From an uncultured Planococcus sp. (lineage in GTDB: Bacteria > Bacillota > Bacilli > Bacillales_A > Planococcaceae), in assembly GCA_947493585.1 (NCBI GenBank), contig CANLRI010000001.1:992001-1056000 (forward strand): a stretch of 64,000 nt of DNA, in the 5' to 3' direction. Under the pieces are notes generated by a model. It did not search any database and was not told where the DNA came from. It saw nothing but the letters and a program-made list of their open reading frames with translations. Positions 53,927 to 62,957 of the stretch are shown piece after piece (the stretch's first letter is position 1; each line of letters opens with the position of its first letter). The position numbers and the translations under genes were made by a program.

Positions 53927-53963
53927 TTATTCATTATCGTATAGTCTATACAATAATGAATAA
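53927..53963. promoter_or_regulatory. 37-bp near-perfect palindrome, probable operator of the TyrR-like regulator
   Basis: Left arm 53927-53944 (TTATTCATTATCGTATAG) and right arm 53946-53963 are complementary at 17 of 18 positions around one central T at 53945. It lies directly before the ribosome site of the regulator gene and covers a possible -10 (TATAGT or TATACAAT). A dimeric activator or autorepressor site is likely. Confidence 0.8.
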
Positions 53964-53976
53964 ACGAGGTGAAAAC

Positions 53977-55302
53977 ATGCACCGACATTTACTGGTGCCA
54001 GACGCTATCGAAGAAGTCATGGCCATGCACGATGAAGATATCATCATCACTAACCGGGCAGGCCGCATCATTAAAGTAACGGAAATGAGCGGCTTGCATT
54101 ATGGATTGGAACCGGCTGCACTGCTTGGCCGCTCGATCTATGAGTTGGAGCAGGAAGGCGTCTTTACGCCAGCCGTCACGCCGCTTGTCATTGAGCGAAA
54201 GAAAAAACTGGTGCTCGTTCAGGAAACTGCGACGGGTAAAAAAATGCTCATTACGGGGATGCCGGTATTCGATGAACAACGTGAAGTGGAATACGTCATC
54301 AGTTATTCCTATGAAGTATCAGAACTGATGATCATGAAAGAATATCTTGAATCCCTGGAAACAGAGATGGACCGTGTCAAAGGGGAGTTGGCGTATTTAC
54401 GCGGCAGGCAATTATCAGTCGACGGGGTCATCGCCCAAAGCGTACAGACCGAACGAGCGCTGCGCAGTGCGTTGAAATTGGCAGAATACGATGCTTCTTT
54501 AGTAATCGAAGGCCCTCGGGGAACCGGAAAAAGCATGTTTGCCAAGCTCATTCACCAGCATAGCGCGAGAAAGGATGAAGCCTTTATCGAAGTCGACTGT
54601 GGTGCCATTCCGGAAACAATCTTCGTTGAATCATTTGAAGGCGAAGGCGGCTATTTCGGCCTGGCACAAGACGGGACGCTCGTTTTGAACGAAATTGACC
54701 AGCTATCAGGCCGTACGCAGTCGATGCTTGAAAAATTGCTTGCGGAAAAACGTGACATCCGGCTGATCGCCATCAGCGACACTTCATTGGAGAAGCATAT
54801 GCAGGAAGGAAGGTTCCGCGAGGCCCTATTTTACTTATTGCATGTCTCGCTGATTCAACTTACAGGGCTGCGCGAACGGCCGGAGGATTTGGAAGCCTTT
54901 TTGACCCGGACAATCGATGAACTGGGGGATAAATATGGGGCTCGGAAAAAACTGACAGACCCGGCATATGTCCATTTGCTTCAACTGGATTGGAAAGGCA
55001 ATTTCCGGGAAGTACGCAATGTACTGGAACGTGGCTATCTTGAAAGCGAGCACGGTGACATCTGCCTGGAAGACCTGCCGGCAAGTTACCGTCCCGCAAA
55101 AGATGAGCAAGTCGGCATCGAACTTGAAGGCCGCACACTGCCGCATTTGCTTGATGTAGTTGAGAAAAAAGTGTTGGAAAACGCCAAGAAACGCTACCGA
55201 ACGACGACCGAAATGGCGGAAAGGCTTGGCATCAGCCAGCCTTCGGTTGTGCGCAAGTTGAAAAAACATGCCATCGCAACAGGAAAGGATGAAGACTTAT
55301 GA
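53977..55302 (+). CDS. PAS-AAA+ TyrR-like transcriptional regulator without GAFTGA
   Basis: A 441-residue regulator. An N-terminal PAS-like domain ([21 protein letters not shown]) is followed by an AAA+ domain with Walker A GPRGTGKS (K185), CGAIPE and LVLNEIDQL (asparagine for aspartate in Walker B), then a TyrR/Fis-like HTH ([21 protein letters not shown]). The segment with GAFTGA in sigma-54 activators is shortened to [11 protein letters not shown], so it probably cannot contact sigma-54 and works with sigma-A like TyrR. ATG 53977 follows GAGGTG. It overlaps the aminotransferase gene by four bases, so it likely regulates that pathway and itself through the 37-bp palindrome. Confidence 0.8.
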   Translation: MHRHLLVPDAIEEVMAMHDEDIIITNRAGRIIKVTEMSGLHYGLEPAALLGRSIYELEQEGVFTPAVTPLVIERKKKLVLVQETATGKKMLITGMPVFDEQREVEYVISYSYEVSELMIMKEYLESLETEMDRVKGELAYLRGRQLSVDGVIAQSVQTERALRSALKLAEYDASLVIEGPRGTGKSMFAKLIHQHSARKDEAFIEVDCGAIPETIFVESFEGEGGYFGLAQDGTLVLNEIDQLSGRTQSMLEKLLAEKRDIRLIAISDTSLEKHMQEGRFREALFYLLHVSLIQLTGLRERPEDLEAFLTRTIDELGDKYGARKKLTDPAYVHLLQLDWKGNFREVRNVLERGYLESEHGDICLEDLPASYRPAKDEQVGIELEGRTLPHLLDVVEKKVLENAKKRYRTTTEMAERLGISQPSVVRKLKKHAIATGKDEDL

Positions 55303-56609
55303 CAACAAAACAAACGCAGGACTGGATGGAAATGACGAACTCCATCGGCAATCTGTTGGCGCCGAGCATGGCGAAAGACCATCCGAATCTACCGGTCGTC
55401 AAAGCGGAAGGCTGTTATTACTATGGAGCGGATGGACGCACCTATTTGGATTTCACTTCAGGCATCGCGGTCGAGAATGTGGGGCATCGCCACCCGAAAG
55501 TGGTCCAGGCGATTAAAGATGGGGCGGATTATCTGATCCATGGACCGTCTGGCGTCATCATTTATGAATCGATCTTGAAGCTGGCATACGAACTCCAGCA
55601 GATCATGCCCGGGAAACTGGATAACTTCTTTTTCGCCAATAGCGGGACAGAAGCGATCGAAGGTGGCATCAAACTCGCGAAATATGTGACAAAACGGCCG
55701 TACGTCGTGTCGTTTACCGGCTGTTTCCACGGGCGTTCGATGGGGGCGCTCAGCGTCTCCACATCGAAAAGCAAATACCGCAAGCATATGCAGCCGTCTT
55801 GGCTGACCTATCAATTGCCGTATGCGCATCCGGATGACTTGCCTGAAGGGGAGGATCCGAAAGTATTCTTCCCTGAAAAACTGGAGCGCGACATTGAAAA
55901 ACTGTTCAATCACCAAGTGACGCCGGAAGAAGTGGCGTGTATCATTTTGGAACCAGTGCTCGGGGAAGGCGGCTATATCATCCCGCCGAAAGAATGGCAC
56001 GAAAAAGTACGGGAAATTTGCGACCGCCACGGCATCCTATTGATATTCGATGAAGTGCAGACCGGTTTTGGCCGGACCGGCAATTGGTTCGCAGCGCAAA
56101 CATTTGGCGTCACACCTGACATTATGGCGGTGGCAAAAGGCATCGCCGCCGGGCTTCCGCTCAGCGCAACGGTGGCATCGAAAGAATTGATGGACCAATG
56201 GCCACTTGGCACACATGGAACAACATTCGGCGGCAACCCGCTCGCTTGTTCTGCAGCGCTTGCATCGATCGAAGTGTTGAAAGAAGAGCGGCTATTAGAA
56301 AATGCGCAAACGCTTGGGGCTTATGCACTCGATGAACTGGATAAGTTGAAACAAAAACATCCAGCCATTCGCGAAGTGCGTGGAGTCGGGCTCATGATCG
56401 GCATTGAACTGATGGACCCAAAAACCAAACGCCCGGACGGTGAAGCGGTCATGACGGTATTGGATGATTGCCTGAAGCAAGGGGTGCTGTTCTATTTATG
56501 CGGCAATTCAGGAGAAGTAATCCGGATGATTCCGCCGCTGACGGTGACAAAAGAACAGATCGATGAAGGCATTGATGTACTGGACAAAGCATTAACGAAT
56601 TTGAAGTAA
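55299..56609 (+). CDS. class III aminotransferase (4-aminobutyrate/ornithine type)
   Basis: A 436-residue PLP-dependent transaminase of class III. It has [13 protein letters not shown] [56 protein letters not shown] and the PLP lysine K280 in [13 protein letters not shown], plus [13 protein letters not shown]. Usual substrates are 4-aminobutyrate, ornithine or related omega-amino acids; it cannot be narrowed from sequence. It is coupled to the TyrR-like regulator and followed by a YjiH-type transporter, forming a catabolic unit for an amine or amino acid. Confidence 0.9.
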   Translation: MTTKQTQDWMEMTNSIGNLLAPSMAKDHPNLPVVKAEGCYYYGADGRTYLDFTSGIAVENVGHRHPKVVQAIKDGADYLIHGPSGVIIYESILKLAYELQQIMPGKLDNFFFANSGTEAIEGGIKLAKYVTKRPYVVSFTGCFHGRSMGALSVSTSKSKYRKHMQPSWLTYQLPYAHPDDLPEGEDPKVFFPEKLERDIEKLFNHQVTPEEVACIILEPVLGEGGYIIPPKEWHEKVREICDRHGILLIFDEVQTGFGRTGNWFAAQTFGVTPDIMAVAKGIAAGLPLSATVASKELMDQWPLGTHGTTFGGNPLACSAALASIEVLKEERLLENAQTLGAYALDELDKLKQKHPAIREVRGVGLMIGIELMDPKTKRPDGEAVMTVLDDCLKQGVLFYLCGNSGEVIRMIPPLTVTKEQIDEGIDVLDKALTNLK

Positions 56610-56645
56610 TAATTGAAGGGGAATATACAAAAGGGGGAAACGTTC

Positions 56646-58010
56646 ATGACCAGCATTCCAAAAGAGAAACAGACCGTATCGCCATCTGCTACATGGAAAT
56701 TCATTATCCCATCATTGATCGGGGCTTTATTATTCCTAGTTCCTGTTTCTTATGATGGGCAAATTACAATTGGAGTCGGCATTCTGGCCTCGTTTTTGTT
56801 ATCGACGTTCGGGGAGTGGATTCCTGGATTCATCCTGGTGCTTCTTGGCTTTTCGGCAGTCGCAGGTTTAGTGGCGAGCATCGCAAAACCGGAGTTTATC
56901 CGGACTTCCGACATGCTTCGGCCGATTTTCATCATCGGACCTGTCAGCTTAGCGATACGCTTTCTCGGATTTGCGGTAGGCATCATGGCCTTCTATGAAA
57001 TTGGCCCAGCTGCAATCGCGTCGCGCAATACAGGCGGTGTCGTATTGTATGACTTGGCTCCGGTGTTATTGACTTGGTTTTTGTTTGCCGGCATTCTTTT
57101 GCCGCTGCTCGTTGAATTCGGCTTGATGGAGTTTGTTGGAACTTTGCTCAATAAAATCATGCGCCCTGTGTTTACGCTTCCGGGACGTTCGTCGATCGAT
57201 GCCATGGCTTCTTGGATGGGCGCAGCACCTGTCGGGGTTTTGGTGACAATGAAGCAATATGATGAAGGTTATTACACGAAACGCGAAGCGGCTGTCATCG
57301 CGACGACGTTCTCGATCGCTTCTGTCGCGTTCAGCCTGGTTGTCGCAAATGTAATCGGCATCGGCCATCTGTTCCTGCCGTTCTATCTGGCGGTTTCGGT
57401 CGCTTGTCTCGTTGCGGCTGTCATTATGCCACGCATACCGCCTTTGTCCCGTAAAACCGATACATACCGGGAAGGCGTCGGGAAGCAAATCGACGATAGC
57501 GTTCCGGAAAATGTTTCCTTGGTTAAATGGGGATTTGAAGCGGCGCGCTTGAAAGCGAGCCAAGCTGCAAGTGGCAAGAAGTTGGCACAGTCTGGCATCG
57601 GCACGGTCATGGATATCTGGCTTGGCTTGATCCCACTGGTCATGGCGCTCGGCACGGCCGCTTTAGTCATCGCAGAATACACGCCGATTTTCCGTATCAT
57701 CGCTTATCCGCTTATTCCGCTGTTGACGCTATTGGGTTTGCCGGAAGCGGCACAAGCCGCACCGACATTACTCGTCGGATTTGCTGACATGTTCTTGCCG
57801 GCAGTACTCGGCAGCGGCATCGAGAGCGATTTGACGAAATTTGTCATCGCTGGCATGTCGCTTACGCAATTGATCTATATGTCCGAAATCGGCATCTTGA
57901 TCTTGCGTTCGAATATACCGGTGAAATTCTGGGAGCTTTTGGTTATTTTCCTTTTGCGCACAGCGATCACCTTGCCAATCATCGTCTTGTTCGCACATCT
58001 TTTTGTTTAA
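56646..58010 (+). CDS. YjiH-type membrane transporter (nucleoside-recognition/Gate domain)
   Basis: A 454-residue protein with about 11 hydrophobic helices. WKFIIPSLIGALLFLVPVSYDGQITIGVGI and GRSSIDAMASWMGAAPVGVLVTMKQYDEGYYTKREAAVI are typical of YjiH family proteins with nucleoside-recognition (Gate) domains. The substrate is unknown; the aminotransferase before it suggests an amino acid or amine. ATG 56646 follows GGGGG; the in-frame codon at 56613 has no site. A terminator follows. Confidence 0.85.
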   Translation: MTSIPKEKQTVSPSATWKFIIPSLIGALLFLVPVSYDGQITIGVGILASFLLSTFGEWIPGFILVLLGFSAVAGLVASIAKPEFIRTSDMLRPIFIIGPVSLAIRFLGFAVGIMAFYEIGPAAIASRNTGGVVLYDLAPVLLTWFLFAGILLPLLVEFGLMEFVGTLLNKIMRPVFTLPGRSSIDAMASWMGAAPVGVLVTMKQYDEGYYTKREAAVIATTFSIASVAFSLVVANVIGIGHLFLPFYLAVSVACLVAAVIMPRIPPLSRKTDTYREGVGKQIDDSVPENVSLVKWGFEAARLKASQAASGKKLAQSGIGTVMDIWLGLIPLVMALGTAALVIAEYTPIFRIIAYPLIPLLTLLGLPEAAQAAPTLLVGFADMFLPAVLGSGIESDLTKFVIAGMSLTQLIYMSEIGILILRSNIPVKFWELLVIFLLRTAITLPIIVLFAHLFV

Positions 58011-58014
58011 GTGA

Positions 58015-58041
58015 AAACCTCTGCTAAGCGGAGGCTTTTTT
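58015..58041 (+). terminator. Rho-independent terminator
   Basis: AACCTC.GC pairs with GC.GAGGCTT and is followed by six T. Confidence 0.75.
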
Positions 58042-58102
58042 GCTTTATGGAAACAATGCTATACTCTCAAGTAAACGACTGCATTAGGAAGGTGAGAAAT
58101 CC

Positions 58103-58981
58103 ATGAAGATCACAAAAGCAATCATCCCGGCAGCAGGGCTAGGTACCCGTTTCTTGCCAGCGACAAAAGCGATGCCGAAAGAAATGCTGCCAATTGTCGA
58201 CAAACCGACAATCCAGTACATCGTCGAAGAAGCGATTGCTTCAGGGATCACCAGCATCATCATCGTCACAGGAAAAGGGAAACGCGCTATTGAAGACCAT
58301 TTTGACCATGCGTTTGAACTTGAGCATATCTTGAAAGAGCAAGGGAAGCTCGACGTACTTGACTCGGTTCTTGCCACTTCCGAAGTGGAAATCCATTATA
58401 TTCGCCAAAAGCAGCCGCTCGGCCTTGGCCACGCCATCTGGTCAGCAAGGCATTTTATTGGTGAAGAACCGTTTGCTGTACTGCTCGGGGATGATATTGT
58501 CCAAAACGATCCGCCAGCACTCCTGCAATTAATCGAGCGGTTCGAGAAAACCGATAGTCCGGTTATCGGAGTCAAGGAAGTGAGTGCTAGTGAAACGCAT
58601 CGTTATGGCATCATTGCCCCGTCTGAAATTGACGGCTCTCTCATGAAAGTAGACCATTTTGTCGAAAAGCCGGAGCCTGGCCAAGCGCCTTCGAACTTCG
58701 CCATCATGGGCAGGTACGTGCTGACGCCGGAAATCTTTCGACTGCTAACTGAACAGGAACCGGGCGCTGGTGGGGAAATTCAGTTGACAGATGCCATCGA
58801 AAAACTGAATGCACTCCGTCCTGTCCAGGCATTTGCATTCGAAGGCAAACGCTACGATGTGGGTGAAAAATATGGCTTTATCGAAACCACAATCGAATTT
58901 GCTTTGCAGCGGCCCGAACTGAAAGCGCAGTTACTGGAATTATTTGAAAAGAAACTGGCGGAACAAAAAGGCGGCAGTTAG
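58103..58981 (+). CDS. galU: UTP-glucose-1-phosphate uridylyltransferase
   Basis: A 292-residue nucleotidyltransferase making UDP-glucose. [24 protein letters not shown] is the diagnostic nucleotide-binding loop; later GDDIVQ, VEKPEPG and [10 protein letters not shown] agree. It is the GalU/GtaB type. UDP-glucose feeds glycolipids, teichoic acids and exopolysaccharide, including the operon starting at 59925. AGGAAGG precedes the ATG. Confidence 0.93.
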   Translation: MKITKAIIPAAGLGTRFLPATKAMPKEMLPIVDKPTIQYIVEEAIASGITSIIIVTGKGKRAIEDHFDHAFELEHILKEQGKLDVLDSVLATSEVEIHYIRQKQPLGLGHAIWSARHFIGEEPFAVLLGDDIVQNDPPALLQLIERFEKTDSPVIGVKEVSASETHRYGIIAPSEIDGSLMKVDHFVEKPEPGQAPSNFAIMGRYVLTPEIFRLLTEQEPGAGGEIQLTDAIEKLNALRPVQAFAFEGKRYDVGEKYGFIETTIEFALQRPELKAQLLELFEKKLAEQKGGS

Positions 58982-59068
58982 TTTTAATTGATGATTGAAT
59001 TTTCTGATAACGAATGACATACTTATTATATGTTCTGCTCAATGGACACTGTACAAGGAGGAGATTCG

Positions 59069-59584
59069 ATGATTACAGAAGATGATATCCATGTCGATTA
59101 CCAAATTCAAATGCGTACGGGTACTGAGATCTTTACATGTAAAGCAGATTGTACCTTGAAAGGGGAGGAAGAACAGCCGCAAGTCGGGGATGCACATTTC
59201 TACCTATTCAATCCCCAGCGCAGTTCTTTCGAGTCGTTAGCCATGTATGCAGAGCATATCTCCGAAGGTTTAGGGGACGTCTATCGAGACTTGAAGCATA
59301 TCCCGGATATTGATGATGTTTTTGGTTTGGTTGCTGTATTTGATGATTTACAGGTAATGGAGAATGAGCGAAACAAAGGGATTGGGGAATCGTTCGGACA
59401 GAAAATACTGGAGGAATTGCGATTCTTAGATGTAGAGTTGTTGGTTGTCATTCCCGGATATTATACGAATACTTCTAAACAGGACGAAGCATATAACAAG
59501 AAAATCAGGGCGTATTACAAGAAGAACGGGTTTAAACGTTTGAAGAAAAACATGGAAAACCCCGTCATGTATACGTATTTGTAG
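59069..59584 (+). CDS. GNAT-like protein, unknown substrate
   Basis: A 171-residue protein with a GNAT-like order of strands: FNPQRSSFESLAMYAEHISE, then VFGLVAVFDDLQVMENERNKGIGESFGQKILEEL (the acetyl-CoA loop is changed to R-N-K-G-I-G) and YYKKNGFKRLKKN at the end. ATG 59069 behind GGAGG is clear. Acetyltransferase activity is likely; no substrate can be inferred. Confidence 0.7.
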   Translation: MITEDDIHVDYQIQMRTGTEIFTCKADCTLKGEEEQPQVGDAHFYLFNPQRSSFESLAMYAEHISEGLGDVYRDLKHIPDIDDVFGLVAVFDDLQVMENERNKGIGESFGQKILEELRFLDVELLVVIPGYYTNTSKQDEAYNKKIRAYYKKNGFKRLKKNMENPVMYTYL

Positions 59585-59585
59585 A

Positions 59586-59611
59586 AAAACTGCCAATCCG
59601 GCAGTTTTTTT
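59586..59611 (+). terminator. Rho-independent terminator
   Basis: AAAAACTGCC pairs with GGCAGTTTTT around AATCC, followed by more T. The next 310 bases are very AT-rich and hold no gene; they must contain the promoter of the operon at 59925, which I cannot place with confidence. Confidence 0.9.
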
Positions 59612-59924
59612 ATTGCGTTTATATAAAGATTGAATATAAAAGAAAAAAATTTTAAAAGTTAATGCCAATATTTGTATCCGCTTTCATATGCTTTAAGTGG
59701 AGCGCATTATGTCTTTTTTCATACCGAAAATGATATCTGAAAATTGTAATTAAATAGATACTAATACCTATTATAATTAAAAAATCACAGGATATTATTA
59801 CTGACAATACTTTTTATACTAGTTTAAATTAAGGATGTGTAGTAGTATAGGTTTATGATATTTCAATATTTATAATATTGGAATAAATAACAGGTACTTT
59901 AACCTATGCGATGGGGTGGGCGGA

Positions 59925-60686
59925 ATGAAAAACAATTTAAAGCTCGGAATTTTGATTTTGATGGTGCTTGGATTCGGTTGGGCGTTATTCTCGCTGGTTC
60001 TGCCTTTTTCTACCGAAATGTTGCTGGTGGCGGGGTTATCGATCTTGTTCATGACATTGATTCATGAACGTTATGTATTCCTGTATGGTATAAGCATCAT
60101 CTTGAGCTATGGTGTTTTCTTGACCATATTTGCCTTTTTCTTCACGCAGCGGCCGGATTTGGAAATCATGTATGTCTATAGCCACTTGCTGTTCACCGGC
60201 TTCATCTTGTCCTTCTGGTTGTTGTTGAACCAGATCAAGCAAATTGGCTATGAAGCGAGCGAACTGCGTCGTCAAGTGCAGCTTCTACAGAAATACCACG
60301 GAGAGACAGATATCCTGACCGTTAATGAGTTTACGGAGCAAGCGCAATGGGTGCTGAAGACGACCGAGCGCCGCCAGGAAGAAGCGTGGTTCGTTGAAAT
60401 CACGATCAATACCAAAAACAAACGCACTCAACAGAATATTAAAGAATCATTGGAGCGGGCGACCTTGTCGACGATTCGCCAGAAGTTTGACTTGGCAACA
60501 TCGACTGGGCAATCGATTTACTTGCTGCTCAAGGACATTGACGAAGAAGGGGTGCGTCTCATGATGGAGCGCTACCGGGACAAAGTAAAGCAGGAATTGA
60601 ATTTGCTGGATTCACCGTACGAAGTCAGAAAGGAGCAGGTATCCAATTTGAATGAATTGTCGCGTGCTTTGGGTAGGGCCATATGA
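59925..60686 (+). CDS. membrane protein with degenerate GGDEF domain (YdaK-like)
   Basis: A 253-residue protein with four N-terminal hydrophobic helices (to about residue 105), a short coiled coil and a C-terminal domain with the GGDEF pattern of strands (EEAWFVEITINT, then SIYLLLKDID). The active-site motif is replaced by GQSIY, so it cannot make c-di-GMP. Five residues before it the inhibition-site position reads QKFD with an arginine one place earlier (RQKFD). It corresponds to YdaK of B. subtilis, a degenerate GGDEF c-di-GMP receptor that switches on an exopolysaccharide. The operon order K-M-J-L supports this. The next gene overlaps its stop. Confidence 0.75.
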   Translation: MKNNLKLGILILMVLGFGWALFSLVLPFSTEMLLVAGLSILFMTLIHERYVFLYGISIILSYGVFLTIFAFFFTQRPDLEIMYVYSHLLFTGFILSFWLLLNQIKQIGYEASELRRQVQLLQKYHGETDILTVNEFTEQAQWVLKTTERRQEEAWFVEITINTKNKRTQQNIKESLERATLSTIRQKFDLATSTGQSIYLLLKDIDEEGVRLMMERYRDKVKQELNLLDSPYEVRKEQVSNLNELSRALGRAI

Positions 60687-61915
60687 ATATACTCATCACT
60701 GCCACAGTTGTCCTGTTTTGGATCTTGCTGCTGTTCTATTCCGCGGTGACGATCGGCGGCGTCTGGTACCGGCTGCGGTTCCGCAATCCGCCGAAGATCA
60801 AACATTATCCGAGCGTGGCCGTGTTGATTCCTGCACATAATGAAGAAATCGTCATCGAAAATACATTGCGTGCAATGGCGAGGTTGAAATATGAAGGCAA
60901 GCTTGATGTATACATTCTGGACGATAGTTCCAAGGACGGAACAGCTGCGATTGTCCAAGAATTTGCGGAAGTCTTTTCGCGCATCCATTACATTCCTGTG
61001 CCGCCCGGCAATCCGAAGGGCAAATCAAGAGTCTTGAACTACGGTTTGAGTGTCACGAATTCAGATTATTTTGTCGTCTACGATGCGGACAATGAACCCG
61101 AGCCTGACGCCTTGGAGAAATTGGTCCAGGCGGCAGAAACAGTGCCAAACGCTGCCGGAGCTGTCGGGTATGTCAAAACGAAAAACGTCGACACCAATGT
61201 TTTGACCCGCATGATCGCGCTCGAATTTCAAGTGTTCCAATTGCTCATGCAATGCGGCCGCTGGGCACTTTTCAGACTTGGTTCACTCGCCGGTACAAAT
61301 ATGCTGTTGCGCCGTTCGGTTATCGAGAAACTGGGAGGCTATGATGTATATGCCTTGGCGGAAGATGCTGAACTGACGGTCCGTCTGACGGCTGCGGGCT
61401 ATGTACTGCCGGTCATTCCGACTTCGCGCACATGGGAGCAGGAGCCGGAAACGCTAAAAGCTTTCATCAAGCAACGGACACGCTGGCTTACCGGCAATTT
61501 ATATTTATTGGAGAAATCAATGAAAGATTGGTCACACTGGAGAGGCAGAACATTCGTGCTCAGTTTGCAGCATCTCTTCACATACCTGATTTTTGTACTG
61601 ATGCTGCTGATCTCGGATATTTTTTTCATCCTGAGCATTTCGGGCGTTGACATCCCGAACATTGGTGCGCCGCTCATGATGCTTTGGTTTATGACATATA
61701 TTGTCTATACTGCGCAACTTTTGAGTGCACTTGTCGTCGACCGGAATGTTTCGTTAACCAATGTGCTGTATGTGTTGATCATGTACTTCACGTATGCTCA
61801 ATTGTTTATTTTGCTGCTGATTCGCAGTGTTGCCACTTATACATGGAGCAAATTGCGTAAAAAAACGATCGCCTGGGACAAAACCCAGCGTTTCAAAGGG
61901 AGAGTGGATTCATGA
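60683..61915 (+). CDS. GT2 processive glycosyltransferase (YdaM-like)
   Basis: A 410-residue membrane glycosyltransferase of family 2. One N-terminal helix is followed by VAVLIPAHNEE, DDSSKDGT, DADNEPE, ALAEDAELTVRL and QRTRW, the full D, DxD, EDxxL and Q(Q/R)xRW set of cellulose/hyaluronan-synthase-like enzymes, then three C-terminal helices. It polymerises or transfers a hexose from a nucleotide sugar. Length and neighbours match YdaM of the B. subtilis c-di-GMP-activated ydaJKLMN operon. It overlaps both neighbours by four bases. Confidence 0.88.
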   Translation: MNILITATVVLFWILLLFYSAVTIGGVWYRLRFRNPPKIKHYPSVAVLIPAHNEEIVIENTLRAMARLKYEGKLDVYILDDSSKDGTAAIVQEFAEVFSRIHYIPVPPGNPKGKSRVLNYGLSVTNSDYFVVYDADNEPEPDALEKLVQAAETVPNAAGAVGYVKTKNVDTNVLTRMIALEFQVFQLLMQCGRWALFRLGSLAGTNMLLRRSVIEKLGGYDVYALAEDAELTVRLTAAGYVLPVIPTSRTWEQEPETLKAFIKQRTRWLTGNLYLLEKSMKDWSHWRGRTFVLSLQHLFTYLIFVLMLLISDIFFILSISGVDIPNIGAPLMMLWFMTYIVYTAQLLSALVVDRNVSLTNVLYVLIMYFTYAQLFILLLIRSVATYTWSKLRKKTIAWDKTQRFKGRVDS

Positions 61916-62940
61916 GGAAATGGCTCTTGCCGGTGATGGGGGTGGCAATGCTCGCTGCTTGCAGCGAGGAAGCAAGTGAACCATCGCCTCAACCTGATGA
62001 ACAGCAGACACCAGAGGCAGAGGAACAGGAACAACCGGTTGAGCAGAAAGCGGTCCCGGAAGATTTTGCGGAAGCCTATTTTGACGAAAATAAGTTCATC
62101 CATGCTTATCCTTCTGCTCCCGATTCACAGTATTTGTCCGAGAGCATCGGATTGTATATGGAATATTTGGTCATGATGGAAGATGAAGAAAAGTTTGCAG
62201 AGCAATACGAAAATCTCATGGATGAATTTGTAGTGGAAGAGGGGGATAACTTTTTCATCAATTGGCTGATTTTCGAAGATGCAACGGTCAATGCCTTAAT
62301 TGACGATATCCGGATTGCCGCTGCACTTAGGGAGGCGGACCAATTATTTGGCCAGCCAGAGTATTCGGAAACCGCAGACCGGATTATCGAAACCATTTCC
62401 CGCATCCAAACAAATAACGACTACACAGTCGATTATTATGATTGGGAAGTGGAATTTCCTGCACAAAGAGTGACCTTGAGCTATTTAATAGATGATGTTC
62501 CAAAAGATATGAACGCCGATCGAGTGCTGGAAAATGTCGATACCGATGAAGTCTTTTTTCCAGAGTATTTCGACGTAGTGGAAGAAGTTTATGTGAAGGG
62601 GGATGTAATCCACCCGATCGATCAATTGCTTATAGCGATTAACCGCGAACGGATCGGTTTATCTTCAGAGCGTTTTGAAGAATGGCTTAAAATGGAATGG
62701 CAGGAAGAAGGTCGTTTATACGGAAGATACGACCGCGAGACTTTGCAGCCTACAGTCACTTATGAATCGCTGGCCATGTACTTTTTTTTGAATGAATACT
62801 TTCTGATCATTGGTGAAGAACAAGCTGCTGAAGAAGTGAAAGTTCGCGCAACGGAAATGATTGAAGAAAACGGCGAAGGTGAGACGCATTTCTTCGACTT
62901 TATCCATTATCACCTCATGATGGAAGATGAGACGAAGTAG
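61912..62940 (+). CDS. lipoprotein, YdaJ-like GH8-type protein
   Basis: A 342-residue lipoprotein: signal peptide with lipobox LAAC (cysteine 17), a Glu/Pro/Gln-rich spacer to about residue 45, then a mostly helical domain. In B. subtilis the equivalent YdaJ is a GH8-like exported protein required with this operon. The helical pattern and operon position fit, but active-site residues cannot be confirmed here. It overlaps the glycosyltransferase gene by four bases. Confidence 0.7.
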   Translation: MRKWLLPVMGVAMLAACSEEASEPSPQPDEQQTPEAEEQEQPVEQKAVPEDFAEAYFDENKFIHAYPSAPDSQYLSESIGLYMEYLVMMEDEEKFAEQYENLMDEFVVEEGDNFFINWLIFEDATVNALIDDIRIAAALREADQLFGQPEYSETADRIIETISRIQTNNDYTVDYYDWEVEFPAQRVTLSYLIDDVPKDMNADRVLENVDTDEVFFPEYFDVVEEVYVKGDVIHPIDQLLIAINRERIGLSSERFEEWLKMEWQEEGRLYGRYDRETLQPTVTYESLAMYFFLNEYFLIIGEEQAAEEVKVRATEMIEENGEGETHFFDFIHYHLMMEDETK

Positions 62941-62957
62941 GAAAGGAGGCGCTGTTG

